Positions 18,243 through 27,847 of a stretch of 45,157 nucleotides of DNA are shown piece by piece. Where the stretch lies: NCBI GenBank assembly GCA_902601705.1, contig CACKNV010000008.1, positions 12,501 to 57,657 of the forward strand. Reading direction: 5' to 3'. The stretch is from an uncultured Pelagibacteraceae bacterium. GTDB taxonomy: Bacteria > Pseudomonadota > Alphaproteobacteria > Pelagibacterales > Pelagibacteraceae. The notes below the pieces were generated by a model. The model was not told the origin of the DNA and did not search any database. It saw only the letters and a program-made list of their open reading frames with translations. Each line of letters starts with the position of its first letter. Positions within the stretch are counted from its first letter, which is position 1. The translations under genes and the position numbers were made by a program.

Positions 18243-19973
18243 TTAATCATCTAATTTACAACCTAGTTCATTACAATTTTTTCCCTCTTGAATATTGTTA
18301 TAGAAATCAAGAGCTCTCAACGAGGTCATCATATGATTTTTATATATATTAAGATATCCATTTAAACTCTCAGATATTTTTTTAGCCTCTTCAATCATCC
18401 CTAATCTGATTAAATTAATTAACATTATGGCATTTCCATTAGGAATAGTGTTATCACCAATATCAATAGGGTTAAAAAAGACATCATTATTATCTTTTGA
18501 ATTTTTTTGGAAAATATTTTTATCTTCGACATAAAATTTACCCATGGCTTCTAACATAATTTTTTTTGCTAAATCTTTATATTTAAAATTCATTGTTTTT
18601 TCTGAAAGATCGTTAAGTGCGTTAATTAAGAAAGCATAATCTTCGAGAAATACTATATCTTTTGAATAACTATGGTAAATTTTATCATTAACATATTTTT
18701 TTTCAATTTTTTTGAAAAAATCTTCGGCTAATTCTAAATATCCTTTTTCGGGTAATATTTCATTTGCAGCGATTAATGAGCTGATCCATAAACAGTTTAA
18801 ATCTAATTGAGTTTTGTCATCAAAAAATGGTTTCTTCTTTTTGGACCTTACTGTTAGTAACTGTTTAAGAATTTCCTTATTTGGTGTTTTTTTTTCAATT
18901 AATATAATTTTTTTTTCCCAGTTTCCTTCAGGTGAAATTTTAAAATAATCCTCAATATTTTTTATCTTTTTTATTTCTTCATAATTAAAAACATAGTATT
19001 TACCCTCTACGCCTTCGCTATCTGCATCATATGCTGATCCAAGAAATCCTTCGCTGTTTAGAAAATTTTTTTTTAGAAATTCTATGGTTTGTGTTAATTT
19101 ATTTTTGTAATATTCATCTGAATTTAATTTGCAATACTTTGATAAAAGAAGGATGAATTGAGCATTGTCATACAGCATTTTTTCAAAATGAGGCACAATC
19201 CATTGATCATCTACGGTATATCTTGCGATGCCACCTTCAACATGATCGTATATTCCTTTTGAACAAATTTGATTAATTATTAAACTAACTGGTTCAAGAT
19301 ATTTTTTGTTGTTTGATTTATTATAAAAATAAAGCAAAGTTTCATATAAATTAAAAGTTGGAAATTTAGGAGCACCTTTATAACCCCCATTTACTGTATC
19401 TAGATAATTCAAAGATGTCTCTAAAATAGGTTCAAGATCTTGGCTCAAAACCAAATTTTTTTTTAAAGCTAAGTTTTTAATGATTAATGATTTTTGTTTA
19501 ATAATACTCTCTCTTTGATCATTATAAGCATCAGAAACTTTTTTTAAGACCTCTTTAAAAGAAGGCAGACCATTCTTTGAGGTATTTGGAAAATAAGTTC
19601 CTCCCATAAATGGTACGCCGTTCTCATCCAAAAACATAGTCAAAGGCCATCCACCTCCAGCTTGATTAAATAATTGAAATGAACTTTGAAAAATAAAATC
19701 TAAATCTGGTCTTTCTTCTCTGTCAACTTTTATGTTAACAAATAATTGATTCATTATTTCTGCAGTTTCTTTATCTTCAAAACTTTCGTGAGCCATAACA
19801 TGACACCAATGGCAACTAGCATATCCAATACTAAGCAAAATTGGTTTTTTATTTTTTTTAGAAAATTTTAAAATTTCTTCAGACCATATTTGCCAATTTA
19901 CTGGATTATTTTTGTGCTGTTTCAGATAGGGACTTAACTCATCTGATAAAACATTTTCATTAATTCTTATCAT
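18243..19973 (-). CDS. DUF255 thioredoxin-domain protein (YyaL/SSP411-like)
   Basis: The N-terminal thioredoxin-like domain (about 1-165) has the hallmark NPVNWQIW, a CxxC C54-H-W-C57 in GYASCHWCHVMAHESFED and KVDREERPDLD. The rest is an alpha/alpha six-hairpin-like domain with APKFPT, DHVEGGIARYTVDDQWIVPHFEKMLYDNAQ and GSAYDADSEGVEGKYY. 576 residues, about 100 shorter than many relatives, mostly through a reduced C-terminus. The biochemical role of the family is not settled. No signal peptide, so cytosolic. Overlaps the upstream VTT membrane protein by 14 bases. Confidence 0.92.
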   Translation of the reverse strand: MIRINENVLSDELSPYLKQHKNNPVNWQIWSEEILKFSKKNKKPILLSIGYASCHWCHVMAHESFEDKETAEIMNQLFVNIKVDREERPDLDFIFQSSFQLFNQAGGGWPLTMFLDENGVPFMGGTYFPNTSKNGLPSFKEVLKKVSDAYNDQRESIIKQKSLIIKNLALKKNLVLSQDLEPILETSLNYLDTVNGGYKGAPKFPTFNLYETLLYFYNKSNNKKYLEPVSLIINQICSKGIYDHVEGGIARYTVDDQWIVPHFEKMLYDNAQFILLLSKYCKLNSDEYYKNKLTQTIEFLKKNFLNSEGFLGSAYDADSEGVEGKYYVFNYEEIKKIKNIEDYFKISPEGNWEKKIILIEKKTPNKEILKQLLTVRSKKKKPFFDDKTQLDLNCLWISSLIAANEILPEKGYLELAEDFFKKIEKKYVNDKIYHSYSKDIVFLEDYAFLINALNDLSEKTMNFKYKDLAKKIMLEAMGKFYVEDKNIFQKNSKDNNDVFFNPIDIGDNTIPNGNAIMLINLIRLGMIEEAKKISESLNGYLNIYKNHMMTSLRALDFYNNIQEGKNCNELGCKLDD

Positions 19974-20682
19974 TAAAAAATTTCTTTTTAATTATTAGAG
20001 ATAAAATTATTAAACCGATAAACATGAATATTGGCAAATAAATTTCTTTGGTTAAAATTAATTCGATCATACTGAAACTCTCTGCTTGTTCTATATAGGT
20101 ATTTAATCCGGCTCCGATTGTGTTAATAATAAAGAAGTTAGGAATTAATCCAAAAAATGTAGCCAAAAAATAGTTTATTTTTTTCATACCAAACAATATT
20201 GGAATTAAATTTTGTAGTCCAAATGGTATGCCCAATCCACCAATAAATCTAAAAATTAAAAAGTAGTAAAATTCATTTTCTTGAAATAATGAGATAAATT
20301 TTTTAAATTTTTTGTCAAATATTTTTTTTACTAGATCTCTAAAGAAAAAATTTCCTATTGAGTATAATATTAAAGCACCGATGGAAATCGAAGTTATTGA
20401 AATAAATGTACCTAACCATTGACCAAATAATATTCCAGAAATAATTAATATTGGAGATCCAAAACCAAGAAGAGCGATCCAAAAAATTGAAAAAATAAAA
20501 AAATAAATTAGATTTATAATAATATTAGCGCTTATATAAATGCTTAGATCTTTTTGTAGTTCTTTATAGTAGGAAAAATCATTCAATCTATCGATTTGAA
20601 TACTTGTGAAAATAAAATATAAAAATAGAAATAATATGAGCAAGTATGAAACACCTAAAAATATTTTCAAATTTTTACTCAT
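19960..20682 (-). CDS. VTT-domain (TVP38/TMEM64, DedA-like) membrane protein
   Basis: 240 residues with about six hydrophobic segments: one at the N-terminus (LGVSYLLILFLFLYFIF), two before the VTT core, and the core with GSPILIISGILFGQWLGTFIS and FRFIGGLGIPFGLQNLIPILFGM, which are the family's paired re-entrant/GxP motifs. Inner-membrane protein; DedA-superfamily members are linked to lipid scrambling and membrane homeostasis, exact substrate unknown. Co-directional and overlapping with the DUF255 gene, so the pair is one unit, divergent from rpmH with a 50-base spacer. Confidence 0.88.
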   Translation of the reverse strand: MSKNLKIFLGVSYLLILFLFLYFIFTSIQIDRLNDFSYYKELQKDLSIYISANIIINLIYFFIFSIFWIALLGFGSPILIISGILFGQWLGTFISITSISIGALILYSIGNFFFRDLVKKIFDKKFKKFISLFQENEFYYFLIFRFIGGLGIPFGLQNLIPILFGMKKINYFLATFFGLIPNFFIINTIGAGLNTYIEQAESFSMIELILTKEIYLPIFMFIGLIILSLIIKKKFFNDKN

Positions 20683-20732
20683 TATTTACCTGTACAATAG
20701 ACAACAATTAAAATATATACCTTTAAATATTT

Positions 20733-20867
20733 ATGAAAAGAACATATCAACCTAGCAATTTAGTAAGAAAAAGAAGACACGGTTTTAGAGCAAGAATGGC
20801 TACAAAAACTGGTAGACAACTTATCGCTCGAAGACGGGCTAAAGGTAGAAAAACTCTTTCTACCTAA
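20733..20867 (+). CDS. rpmH: 50S ribosomal protein L34
   Basis: A 44-residue ORF reading [20 protein letters not shown] and continuing [25 protein letters not shown]-type sequence, the unmistakable, nearly invariant L34. It is short but complete, ending in TAA 6 bases before rnpA. First gene of the rpmH-rnpA-yidD-yidC group, the standard bacterial order. Its promoter must lie in the 50 bases before it, shared with the divergent VTT gene. Confidence 0.98.
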   Translation: MKRTYQPSNLVRKRRHGFRARMATKTGRQLIARRRAKGRKTLST

Positions 20868-20873
20868 AAATAG

Positions 20874-21224
20874 ATGGTTAAGCTTGAAAGTTTAAAAAAA
20901 AGCAACCAATTCAGAAAAGCTCTTAAAGAAAAAAAAGTCCATACAGATTACTTTTCAATTTTTGCTGCCAAAAATTTTTTTAAAGCTAAGCATAAATCTA
21001 ATTTACTCGTTAGTTTTGTAATGAAAAAAAAAATTGGAAATGCTGTCAAAAGAAACAAAATTAGAAGAAAATTAAAAGCAATTGTCCAAAAATTATTAAA
21101 AAAAAGAGGTGCAATTAATAAGGATTACACTTATATAGTTTTCGGTAAGTCTAAAGCTTATGCTCAAAAGCATGATGTGCTTTTACCGTTAATGGAGAAA
21201 AGTTTTAGTAAGCTAAAAAAGTAA
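20874..21224 (+). CDS. rnpA: Ribonuclease P protein component
   Basis: Protein cofactor of RNase P, which trims tRNA 5' leaders. 116 residues, with the RNR signature region [18 protein letters not shown] (about 57-75) and the substrate-groove [20 protein letters not shown] strands. Highly Lys-rich. Located between rpmH and yidD with 6- and 1-base gaps. The RNase P RNA gene is not in the window. RNase P would be needed to release the tRNA-Phe fused to infA in this same window. Confidence 0.95.
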   Translation: MVKLESLKKSNQFRKALKEKKVHTDYFSIFAAKNFFKAKHKSNLLVSFVMKKKIGNAVKRNKIRRKLKAIVQKLLKKRGAINKDYTYIVFGKSKAYAQKHDVLLPLMEKSFSKLKK

Positions 21225-21225
21225 A

Positions 21226-21477
21226 ATGACAAATATTCTAGTTTTTATAATTAAAATCTACCAATATCTAATTTCACCATTATTAGGAAATAGGTGCAGA
21301 TTTTTACCTACTTGTTCAGAATATTTTATTGAGGCTCTTAAGACCCAAGGTCTTATTAGAGGATTTGAATTAGGGTCAAAAAGAATTTTAAAATGTCATC
21401 CAATTAAAAGTTTAGGAGGTAGCGAGGGTTTAGATTTCGTTCCAAACACAAATAAAAAGGAAAACAAAAATGGATAA
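21226..21477 (+). CDS. yidD: Membrane protein insertion efficiency factor YidD
   Basis: 83 residues. The family pattern [30 protein letters not shown], with the paired cysteines, and [21 protein letters not shown] is complete. An N-terminal amphipathic helix (about 4-20) associates it with the inner membrane, where it assists YidC/Sec insertion. It overlaps the yidC start by 8 bases and carries the yidC ribosome binding site (AAAAAGGAAAAC) in its own last codons, giving translational coupling. Confidence 0.95.
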   Translation: MTNILVFIIKIYQYLISPLLGNRCRFLPTCSEYFIEALKTQGLIRGFELGSKRILKCHPIKSLGGSEGLDFVPNTNKKENKNG

Positions 21478-23155
21478 CAAAAATGTTTTTGTAGCAATAG
21501 CCCTTTCAATGTCTGTTTTACTTTTCTGGGGCGCTTTTTTTGAAACACCCAGAAAACCTATTGATCAACAAAACAATCAAAATGTTGAAAAAAAAACTGA
21601 ACAAAACTCTATTGCTCCTACAATTAACCAACCATTAATAGTTAAAAAACTTACAAGAGAAGAGTCTATTAGTAATAGTAAAAGGGTAAAAATTGAAAAT
21701 GATAGTATATTAGGTTCAATAAATTTAAAGGGCGCTCTTATTGACGATATATCTTTCAAAAAACATAAACAGAAAGTTGAAGATGGAAAAAATATTGTTT
21801 TTTTAAATCCATCTAATACTGAAAACGGTTTTTATATTGAAACAGGATGGACAAGTATTGGAAATGAAATAGAAGTTCCAACTAAAGACTCTGTATGGAG
21901 AGTAAATGGTAATAATATCTTAAGTAATACTTCACCAGTTATTTTACAGTGGAACAACAAAGATGGGGTGACTTTTGAAAAAAGAATTGAACTAGACGAT
22001 AAATATTTATTTAAAATATCTCAAAAAGTAAAAAATAATTCTAATTCATCGATAGATTTATTTCCTTATGCTCAAATGACAAGAAATAAAATCCCAGATG
22101 ATATTCAAAATTTTTATATTCAACATGAGGGTTTCATCGGAGTTTTTGATGATGAGTTAAAAGAGGATGATTATGACGATGTTGAAGAAAAAAAGATTGT
22201 AAGAGAGTCTAATGAAGGTTGGCTTGGAATTACAGATAAATATTGGATGACTGCTTTCGTTCCAGAAACGGGTAAAAATTTTAAATCAACTTTTCTTTAT
22301 GAAGATGGATTTAAAGCGAATTATATAATTAATAAACCTACGACTATTGGCAAATCATCTACCGGAATAAATGAATTGAGATTATTTGTTGCAGCTAAAG
22401 AGGTTGAAACGATTGATAGTTATGCAGCAAACCAAAATATTAAAAAGTTTGACTTAGTTATTGATTGGGGTTGGTTCTATTTTTTCACTAAACCCCTATT
22501 TTTTGTAATAGATTATTTATTTAAAATTTCGGGAAATTTTGGAACAGCAATCGTTCTATTAACTATTGCAATTAGACTAATTTTCTTCCCGTTAGCTAAT
22601 TTCTCATTTAGATCGATGGCAAAAATGAAAGCGGTTCAGCCAGAGATGATGAGACTTAAAGAGCTACATAAAGATGATAAGGTTAAATTACAGCAAGAGA
22701 TGATGGCTTTATACAGAAAAGAAAAAATTAATCCTGCTTCTGGGTGTTTGCCTGTATTGATTCAAATACCTTTCTTTTTTGCAATATATAAGATGCTCTT
22801 TATTTCTCTAGAAATGAGACATCAACCGTTCTTTGGTTGGATAAAAGATTTATCAGCTCAAGACCCAACTTCACTATTTAATTTGTTTGGCTTAATTCCT
22901 TGGGACCCTCCAGGATTTATGATAATTGGAATTTGGCCAATTTTGATGGGAGCCTCAATGTGGGTTCAACAAAAATTAAATCCAGCGCCAGCTGATCCAA
23001 TTCAGGCAAAAATATTTGCCTTTTTTCCATTATTTTTGACAATCATACTTGCATCTTTCCCCTCTGGTTTAGTTGTTTATTGGACGATAAATAATATTCT
23101 TACAATCGCTCAGCAATACGTAATCGTAAAAAAAACAACTGTGAAAACAAATTAA
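21470..23155 (+). CDS. yidC: Membrane protein insertase YidC
   Basis: Inserts and folds inner-membrane proteins alone or with SecYEG. 561 residues: an N-terminal membrane anchor (about 6-25), a large periplasmic beta-sandwich domain (about 60-335), then the conserved 60KD_IMP insertase core with five membrane segments, including [36 protein letters not shown] (the hydrophilic-groove arginine lies in AIRLIFFPL) and [22 protein letters not shown]. The Gram-negative P1 domain is present, as expected for an alphaproteobacterium. Its TAA is followed directly by the argB ATG. Confidence 0.98.
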   Translation: MDNKNVFVAIALSMSVLLFWGAFFETPRKPIDQQNNQNVEKKTEQNSIAPTINQPLIVKKLTREESISNSKRVKIENDSILGSINLKGALIDDISFKKHKQKVEDGKNIVFLNPSNTENGFYIETGWTSIGNEIEVPTKDSVWRVNGNNILSNTSPVILQWNNKDGVTFEKRIELDDKYLFKISQKVKNNSNSSIDLFPYAQMTRNKIPDDIQNFYIQHEGFIGVFDDELKEDDYDDVEEKKIVRESNEGWLGITDKYWMTAFVPETGKNFKSTFLYEDGFKANYIINKPTTIGKSSTGINELRLFVAAKEVETIDSYAANQNIKKFDLVIDWGWFYFFTKPLFFVIDYLFKISGNFGTAIVLLTIAIRLIFFPLANFSFRSMAKMKAVQPEMMRLKELHKDDKVKLQQEMMALYRKEKINPASGCLPVLIQIPFFFAIYKMLFISLEMRHQPFFGWIKDLSAQDPTSLFNLFGLIPWDPPGFMIIGIWPILMGASMWVQQKLNPAPADPIQAKIFAFFPLFLTIILASFPSGLVVYWTINNILTIAQQYVIVKKTTVKTN

Positions 23156-24025
23156 ATGTCAAAGAATATTTCTCTAGACGAGATAAAAAAATTTTGGCCA
23201 GAGAAAGCTCCAGATATAAGTATTGTTCAGAAATATGTTAAAAAATATGAAAAAGAAAAAATAGTAATAAAATATGGAGGAAACGTTCTTATAGATAGAA
23301 ATGTTTTTAATAACTTTATATCTGATATAAATGTTCTCAATAGATTAGGTTTTTCTATTATAGTAGTACACGGGGGCGGCCCAAGAATTAAAAGAGAGCT
23401 AGATAAGAAAAAAATTGTATCAAAATTTATTAATGGATTAAGAGTAACTGATAAAAATATAATTGATACTGTAGAGGAAGTATTAATTGATTTTAATAAA
23501 GATATAGTAAGCTCTCTTAAAAAATTAGGCTCTGAAGCAGCCTCATTTCATACCAAAGCTGACAATATAATTGAGGTTGAGCCTGAAAAAGAGGAACTTG
23601 GGTTCGTTGGAATACCAAACAATATAAATGATAATTTAATTAAAAAAGCACTAAATGAAAATAAAATCCCAATTATAGCTCCCTTAGGTTTGGGAAAACA
23701 TAATCAAACATATAATATTAATGGTGATACTGCTGCAAGTGCTATTGCAAAAAAACTAAAATCAAGAAGATTAATATTAATGACAAACGTAGAAGGGGTA
23801 TACGACGATCAGAAAAAATTAATATCAGAAATCAAACCTTTTGATCTTGAAAATCTTATAAAATGGAAAGTTGTTCAAGGTGGCATGATTCCCAAAATAG
23901 AAAATTGTGTTGATGCTGTCCAAAATGGAGTAAGGGGTGTAGTAATTCTAGACGGAAGAAAACCTCACTCAGTTTTGCATGAAATTTTTTCTGATACTGG
24001 ATCTGGAACATTAATTAGAGAATGA
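23156..24025 (+). CDS. argB: Acetylglutamate kinase
   Basis: Second step of arginine synthesis: phosphorylates N-acetylglutamate, usually arginine-inhibited. Amino-acid-kinase fold with KYGGNVL (39-45), VHGGGPRIKREL, NINGDTAASAIAKKL and LMTNVEGVYDD. The roughly 30-residue N-terminal extension with the IVQKYVKKYEKEK helix is the type seen in arginine-sensitive hexameric enzymes, so feedback control is likely. 289 residues. In many alphaproteobacteria the GTPase gene engB lies between yidC and argB; here the two abut with nothing between. Confidence 0.96.
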   Translation: MSKNISLDEIKKFWPEKAPDISIVQKYVKKYEKEKIVIKYGGNVLIDRNVFNNFISDINVLNRLGFSIIVVHGGGPRIKRELDKKKIVSKFINGLRVTDKNIIDTVEEVLIDFNKDIVSSLKKLGSEAASFHTKADNIIEVEPEKEELGFVGIPNNINDNLIKKALNENKIPIIAPLGLGKHNQTYNINGDTAASAIAKKLKSRRLILMTNVEGVYDDQKKLISEIKPFDLENLIKWKVVQGGMIPKIENCVDAVQNGVRGVVILDGRKPHSVLHEIFSDTGSGTLIRE

Positions 24026-24687
24026 AAAACTTAAAAAATATAAAATTTTGGTTATTTGATTTAGATAATACACTTTACGATGGAGCTACAAAAGTTTTTG
24101 ACCAAGTAGATAAAAAAATGTCAAAATTTATCTCCGAAAAATTAAGCGTTAGCCTCGAGGAGGCTAGGAAAATTCAAAAAAACTATTTTCAAGAGTACAA
24201 CACAACTTTAAACGGGATGATTAAGAACCACAAAATAGATGCTGATGAGTTTTTAGAGTTTGTTCACGACGTTGATCTAAGTTTTTTAGATAAAGATAAG
24301 GATTTAGAGAATGAAATTAAAAAATTAGACGGAAAAAAAATAATTTTTACAAATGGCTCTAAAGCCCATGCTCTTAATGTTACAAAAAGAATTGGAATAG
24401 ATAAGCTTTTTGATGGAATTTTCGATATCAGAGACTGTGAATTTATTCCAAAGCCTTCTAAGGAGCCTTACAAAAAATTGGTAGAAAATTACAAAATTGA
24501 GCCACAATATTGTATATTCTTTGAAGATATTGCTAGAAATTTAAAGCCAGCACACGAATTAGGAATGAAAACTGTTTGGATTAAAAATGATGAACCTTGG
24601 GCAGCAAAGTATTCTGACTCAGATTTCATTAATTATAAGACTGACAACTTAACAAATTTTTTAAAGGAGATTAATGAGTTACGATAA
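24022..24687 (+). CDS. HAD-family phosphatase (pyrimidine 5'-nucleotidase-like)
   Basis: 221 residues. HAD motif I is FDLDNT (D13 and D15), motif [12 protein letters not shown], motif III lysine in PKPSKEPYK, motif [21 protein letters not shown]. The small helical cap between motifs I and II puts it with the SDT1/YjjG-like pyrimidine 5'-nucleotidase group; the actual substrate cannot be read from sequence. ATGA overlap of 4 bases with argB and a 14-base overlap with dapD place it in the middle of an amino-acid biosynthesis run. Alphaproteobacteria often have this gene between argB and dapD. Confidence 0.9.
   Translation: MKNLKNIKFWLFDLDNTLYDGATKVFDQVDKKMSKFISEKLSVSLEEARKIQKNYFQEYNTTLNGMIKNHKIDADEFLEFVHDVDLSFLDKDKDLENEIKKLDGKKIIFTNGSKAHALNVTKRIGIDKLFDGIFDIRDCEFIPKPSKEPYKKLVENYKIEPQYCIFFEDIARNLKPAHELGMKTVWIKNDEPWAAKYSDSDFINYKTDNLTNFLKEINELR
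24663..24669 (+). promoter_or_regulatory. Strong ribosome binding site of dapD inside the HAD gene
   Basis: AAGGAG lies 5-6 bases before the dapD ATG at 24674, embedded in the last codons of the HAD phosphatase gene (lysine-glutamate-isoleucine region). It is one of the best Shine-Dalgarno matches in the window and fixes the dapD start, giving a 14-base gene overlap. Confidence 0.75.
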
Positions 24688-25501
24688 GCTAGAGAAAATA
24701 ATAACTGAAAGTTTTGAGAAAAAAGATCAAGTCGGTCCTAAGTCAGATAAAAAATTAATAAAGGCTATTAATGAAACTATAAATTTAGTTGATAGTGGCA
24801 AAATTAGAGTAGCAAACAAACTAGGTGGAAGCTGGGTTGTAAATCAATGGATTAAAAAAGCCATTTTATTGAGCTTTAGAATTAATAAAATGGAAATTAT
24901 GAGAGGTCCTTATACTACTTGGTATGACAAAGTACCTGGCAAAACAGTTAAATGGAAAGAAAAAGATTGGAAAAAAGCTGGATACCGTCATGTTCCTAAT
25001 GGAGTAGTAAGAAAAGGTGCATTCATTGCAAAAAATGTTGTTTTAATGCCTAGTTTTGTAAATCTTGGAGCTTATGTAGATGAAGGGACAATGATTGACA
25101 CTTGGGCATCTGTTGGTTCATGTGCTCAAGTTGGAAAAAATTGTCATATTTCTGGCGGTGCAGGTATTGGAGGTGTGTTGGAACCACTTCAAGCTGGCCC
25201 AGTTATTATTGAAGATAATTGTTTTATTGGTGCACGATCTGAAATAGCTGAAGGTGTTTTAGTTGAAGAAGGTGCTGTGTTATCAATGGGAGTTTATATA
25301 GGCGCTTCTACAAAAATAGTTGATAGAAACTCCGGTGAAATACATTATGGCAAAGTTCCTGCGTATTCGGTTGTGGTTCCCGGAAGCTTGCCTAACAAAT
25401 CTAACCCTAATGGACCCTCATTATACTGCGCAGTTATAGTTAAAAAAGTTGATGAGAAAACTAGAAGTAAAACCTCTATAAACGACTTGCTTCGAGACTG
25501 A
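24674..25501 (+). CDS. dapD: Tetrahydrodipicolinate N-succinyltransferase
   Basis: Uses succinyl-CoA to succinylate tetrahydrodipicolinate in the DAP/lysine pathway. An N-terminal helical domain with [16 protein letters not shown] and [13 protein letters not shown] is followed by a left-handed beta-helix of hexapeptide repeats (about 110-235: [48 protein letters not shown]). 275 residues, normal. Strong ribosome binding site. It is directly followed, with one shared base, by dapE, the enzyme two steps later. Confidence 0.98.
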   Translation: MSYDKLEKIITESFEKKDQVGPKSDKKLIKAINETINLVDSGKIRVANKLGGSWVVNQWIKKAILLSFRINKMEIMRGPYTTWYDKVPGKTVKWKEKDWKKAGYRHVPNGVVRKGAFIAKNVVLMPSFVNLGAYVDEGTMIDTWASVGSCAQVGKNCHISGGAGIGGVLEPLQAGPVIIEDNCFIGARSEIAEGVLVEEGAVLSMGVYIGASTKIVDRNSGEIHYGKVPAYSVVVPGSLPNKSNPNGPSLYCAVIVKKVDEKTRSKTSINDLLRD

Positions 25502-26658
25502 TGACTTTAATTAACGAATTACAATTATCTAAGGATTTAATAAGATTCCCAAGTATTACTCCTAAAGATGCAGGAGCGATAAAATTTCTAAGTAAAAAAT
25601 TAAAAAAACTAGGCTTTAATTGTAAAATTCTAGAATTTAAAGGTAAAGGAAGTAAGCCAATAAAAAACCTTTATGCAAGAATTGGTAAAAAAAGACCAAA
25701 CCTATGCTATGCAGGTCATACAGATGTAGTTCCTCCAGGAAATCTTAAAGATTGGACTGTTAGTCCTTTCAGCCCAGCTGTAAAAAAAAACCATTTGATT
25801 GGAAGAGGCGCTAATGACATGAAGAGTTCAATTGCTTGCTTCGCTGCAGCAGTAAGTAAATTTTTACTAAAAAATAAAAATTTTAATGGATCAATAAGTT
25901 TTTTAATTACAGGCGATGAAGAAGGGTATGCGATAAATGGTACAAAGAAAGTTGTAGATTACCTTAAAAGAAAAAAAGAAAAAATTGATTTTTGTATTGT
26001 GGGTGAGCCAACCAATCCAAATAAACTTGGTGAGATGATTAAAATTGGAAGAAGAGGAAGTTTGTCGGGAAAAATCGAAATTTCCGGCACTCAGGGGCAT
26101 ATTGCATACCCTCACCTTTCAAATAATCCAATAAGTGCACTAGTAGCTATATGTAAAAAACTTAAAGAAAAAAAATTAGATAACGGGAATAAAAATTTTC
26201 AACCTTCAAATTTGGAATTTACATCCATTAATGTAGATAATAAGGCTCATAATGTAATACCTGCAAGAGCTAAAGCTCAGTTTAATATAAGGTACAATAA
26301 TTTACATACTTCGTCATCACTCATGAAAAAAATTAATTTAATTGTAAGGCAAATCAGTAAAAAAAATAAATGTAAATATAAAATTGATTACATTGCGAAT
26401 GGAGAAGCTTTTTTGACAAAACCAGGAAAAACTACATATATGGCAAAAAAAATTATTAAAAAAATTACAAAAATTAATCCAAAATTTTCTACAACAGGAG
26501 GCACCTCGGATGCGAGATTTATAAAAAAAATTTCACCTTGTCTAGAATTTGGCTTAGTAAATAAAACGATGCATAAAGTTGATGAGTGTGTTTCATTAAA
26601 AGATTTAAAAAATTTAACAAAGATATATCAAAATATCCTTGAGGATTATTTTAAGTGA
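25501..26658 (+). CDS. dapE: Succinyl-diaminopimelate desuccinylase
   Basis: Zinc peptidase-family enzyme (M20) that removes succinate from N-succinyl-LL-DAP. The metal ligands are in place: YAGHTDVVPPG, GRGANDMKSS, the catalytic glutamates in TGDEEGYA, and the C-terminal NKTMHKVDE histidine. A dimerisation/lid domain (about 175-295) with GRRGSLSGKIEISGTQGHIAYPHL lies between. 385 residues. Start codon ATG shares a base with the dapD stop. With lysC this covers part of the lysine and wall-DAP route. Confidence 0.98.
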   Translation: MTLINELQLSKDLIRFPSITPKDAGAIKFLSKKLKKLGFNCKILEFKGKGSKPIKNLYARIGKKRPNLCYAGHTDVVPPGNLKDWTVSPFSPAVKKNHLIGRGANDMKSSIACFAAAVSKFLLKNKNFNGSISFLITGDEEGYAINGTKKVVDYLKRKKEKIDFCIVGEPTNPNKLGEMIKIGRRGSLSGKIEISGTQGHIAYPHLSNNPISALVAICKKLKEKKLDNGNKNFQPSNLEFTSINVDNKAHNVIPARAKAQFNIRYNNLHTSSSLMKKINLIVRQISKKNKCKYKIDYIANGEAFLTKPGKTTYMAKKIIKKITKINPKFSTTGGTSDARFIKKISPCLEFGLVNKTMHKVDECVSLKDLKNLTKIYQNILEDYFK

Positions 26659-27110
26659 AGCCTTATAAAGCCAGAAGATCTAAAATTGATAATTTTGGTC
26701 TATATGCAACTAAAAATATCAAAAAAGGTTCAAAAATAATTGAATATAAAGGCAAAGTTATTACGAGAAGAGAAGCAGAGGAAAATCCTAAATATGACAA
26801 CGATAAAGCTATTTACCTTTTTAATTTAAATAAAAGGTATGATCTTGATGGTGATTTTAAATTCAATACAGCCAGATTAATTAATCATTCATGTGATCCT
26901 AACTGCGAAGTAACTGGAACTGGGCTTAAAGTTTGGGTGCATGCAATCAAAGATATAAATAAAGGAGAAGAATTTTCATATGATTATGGCTTCAGTTTCG
27001 ATGAAGATTACAAAAATTATCCATGTCGATGTAAATCTAAGAATTGTTGTGGTTACATCGTTAGGGAAGGATCTAGATGGAGAATAAAAAAAAAGAAAAG
27101 ACAAAAATAG
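26655..27110 (+). CDS. SET-domain protein lysine methyltransferase
   Basis: 151 residues starting at GTG in a GTGA overlap with the dapE stop. A complete but minimal SET domain: GLYATKNIKKGSKIIEYKGKVI-type N-terminal SET, the SAM/catalytic motif NHSCDPNC (77-84), EEFSYDYGF with the conserved tyrosine at 109-111, and a post-SET zinc cluster CRCKSKNCC (124-132). Family members methylate protein lysines. Bacterial targets are rarely known; the tail is very Lys/Arg-rich (RWRIKKKKRQK). SET proteins occur in many SAR11 and other alphaproteobacteria, so this need not be recent transfer. Base composition matches the neighbours. Confidence 0.9.
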   Translation: MKPYKARRSKIDNFGLYATKNIKKGSKIIEYKGKVITRREAEENPKYDNDKAIYLFNLNKRYDLDGDFKFNTARLINHSCDPNCEVTGTGLKVWVHAIKDINKGEEFSYDYGFSFDEDYKNYPCRCKSKNCCGYIVREGSRWRIKKKKRQK

Positions 27111-27844
27111 ATATTATTTTACCTAATTTTAATAGCTTTGAATTTATTTCTGAAACTGTAAAAAGTATTTTAAATCAGTCCTATAAAAATTGGAAATTAA
27201 TTATAGTTGATGATTTTTCAGATAAAAAAACAAGATCATTGTTAAAAAAGATTTCAAGAAATAAAAATATAAAGGTTTATTTTATGAAAAAAAACCGTGG
27301 AGCAGGTTTTTGTAGAAACTTTGCAATTAAAAAATCAAACGCATCATATCTAGCTTTTATCGACTCGGATGATACTTGGAAAAAAGATAAATTAAAAAAC
27401 CAAATTAAATTTATTAAGAAAAATAATCTTTTATTTTCTTACACAAATTACGAAACTTTTGGCTTAAAAAAAAGGAAAGTGAAAAACCCGCCAAAAATCA
27501 ATTACTTATCTTTTTTGAGAAATACTTCAATAGCTACAAGCACTATGATGGTAAAAAGAAGCCTAATAGGTAAAACAAAGTTTACAGACACTAAAATTTG
27601 TGAAGATTATTATTTTAAATGTAAGCTTCTTACAAAAACTAAATATGCATATTGTTTAAATCAATATTTAACAAAATATAGAATACGTGAAAATTCTTTA
27701 CAGAGTAGTAATTTAAGAAATTTTTATTGGATTTGGAAAATAAATAAAAATTATAATAAACTGAATATAATTGAAAATTTGATTTCCCTCTTATTTATAT
27801 CGATTAATTCTTTAAAAAAATATCGTGGAAAAAATTTTTTTTAA
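27077..27844 (+). CDS. Family 2 glycosyltransferase
   Basis: 255 residues with a GT-A fold: IILPNFNSFEFISETVKSIL at the start, the nucleotide-sugar binding VDDFSD, AFIDSDD (the DxD metal site) and an acceptor region with CEDYYFKCKL (ED motif). Similar to enzymes that build surface polysaccharide or lipid-linked sugars; donor and acceptor are unknown. No membrane segment is obvious. It starts 34 bases inside the SET gene in another frame, an unusually long overlap, and ends the plus-strand run, converging on truA with a 3-base gap. Confidence 0.9.
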   Translation: MENKKKEKTKIDIILPNFNSFEFISETVKSILNQSYKNWKLIIVDDFSDKKTRSLLKKISRNKNIKVYFMKKNRGAGFCRNFAIKKSNASYLAFIDSDDTWKKDKLKNQIKFIKKNNLLFSYTNYETFGLKKRKVKNPPKINYLSFLRNTSIATSTMMVKRSLIGKTKFTDTKICEDYYFKCKLLTKTKYAYCLNQYLTKYRIRENSLQSSNLRNFYWIWKINKNYNKLNIIENLISLLFISINSLKKYRGKNFF

Positions 27845-27847
27845 GCT

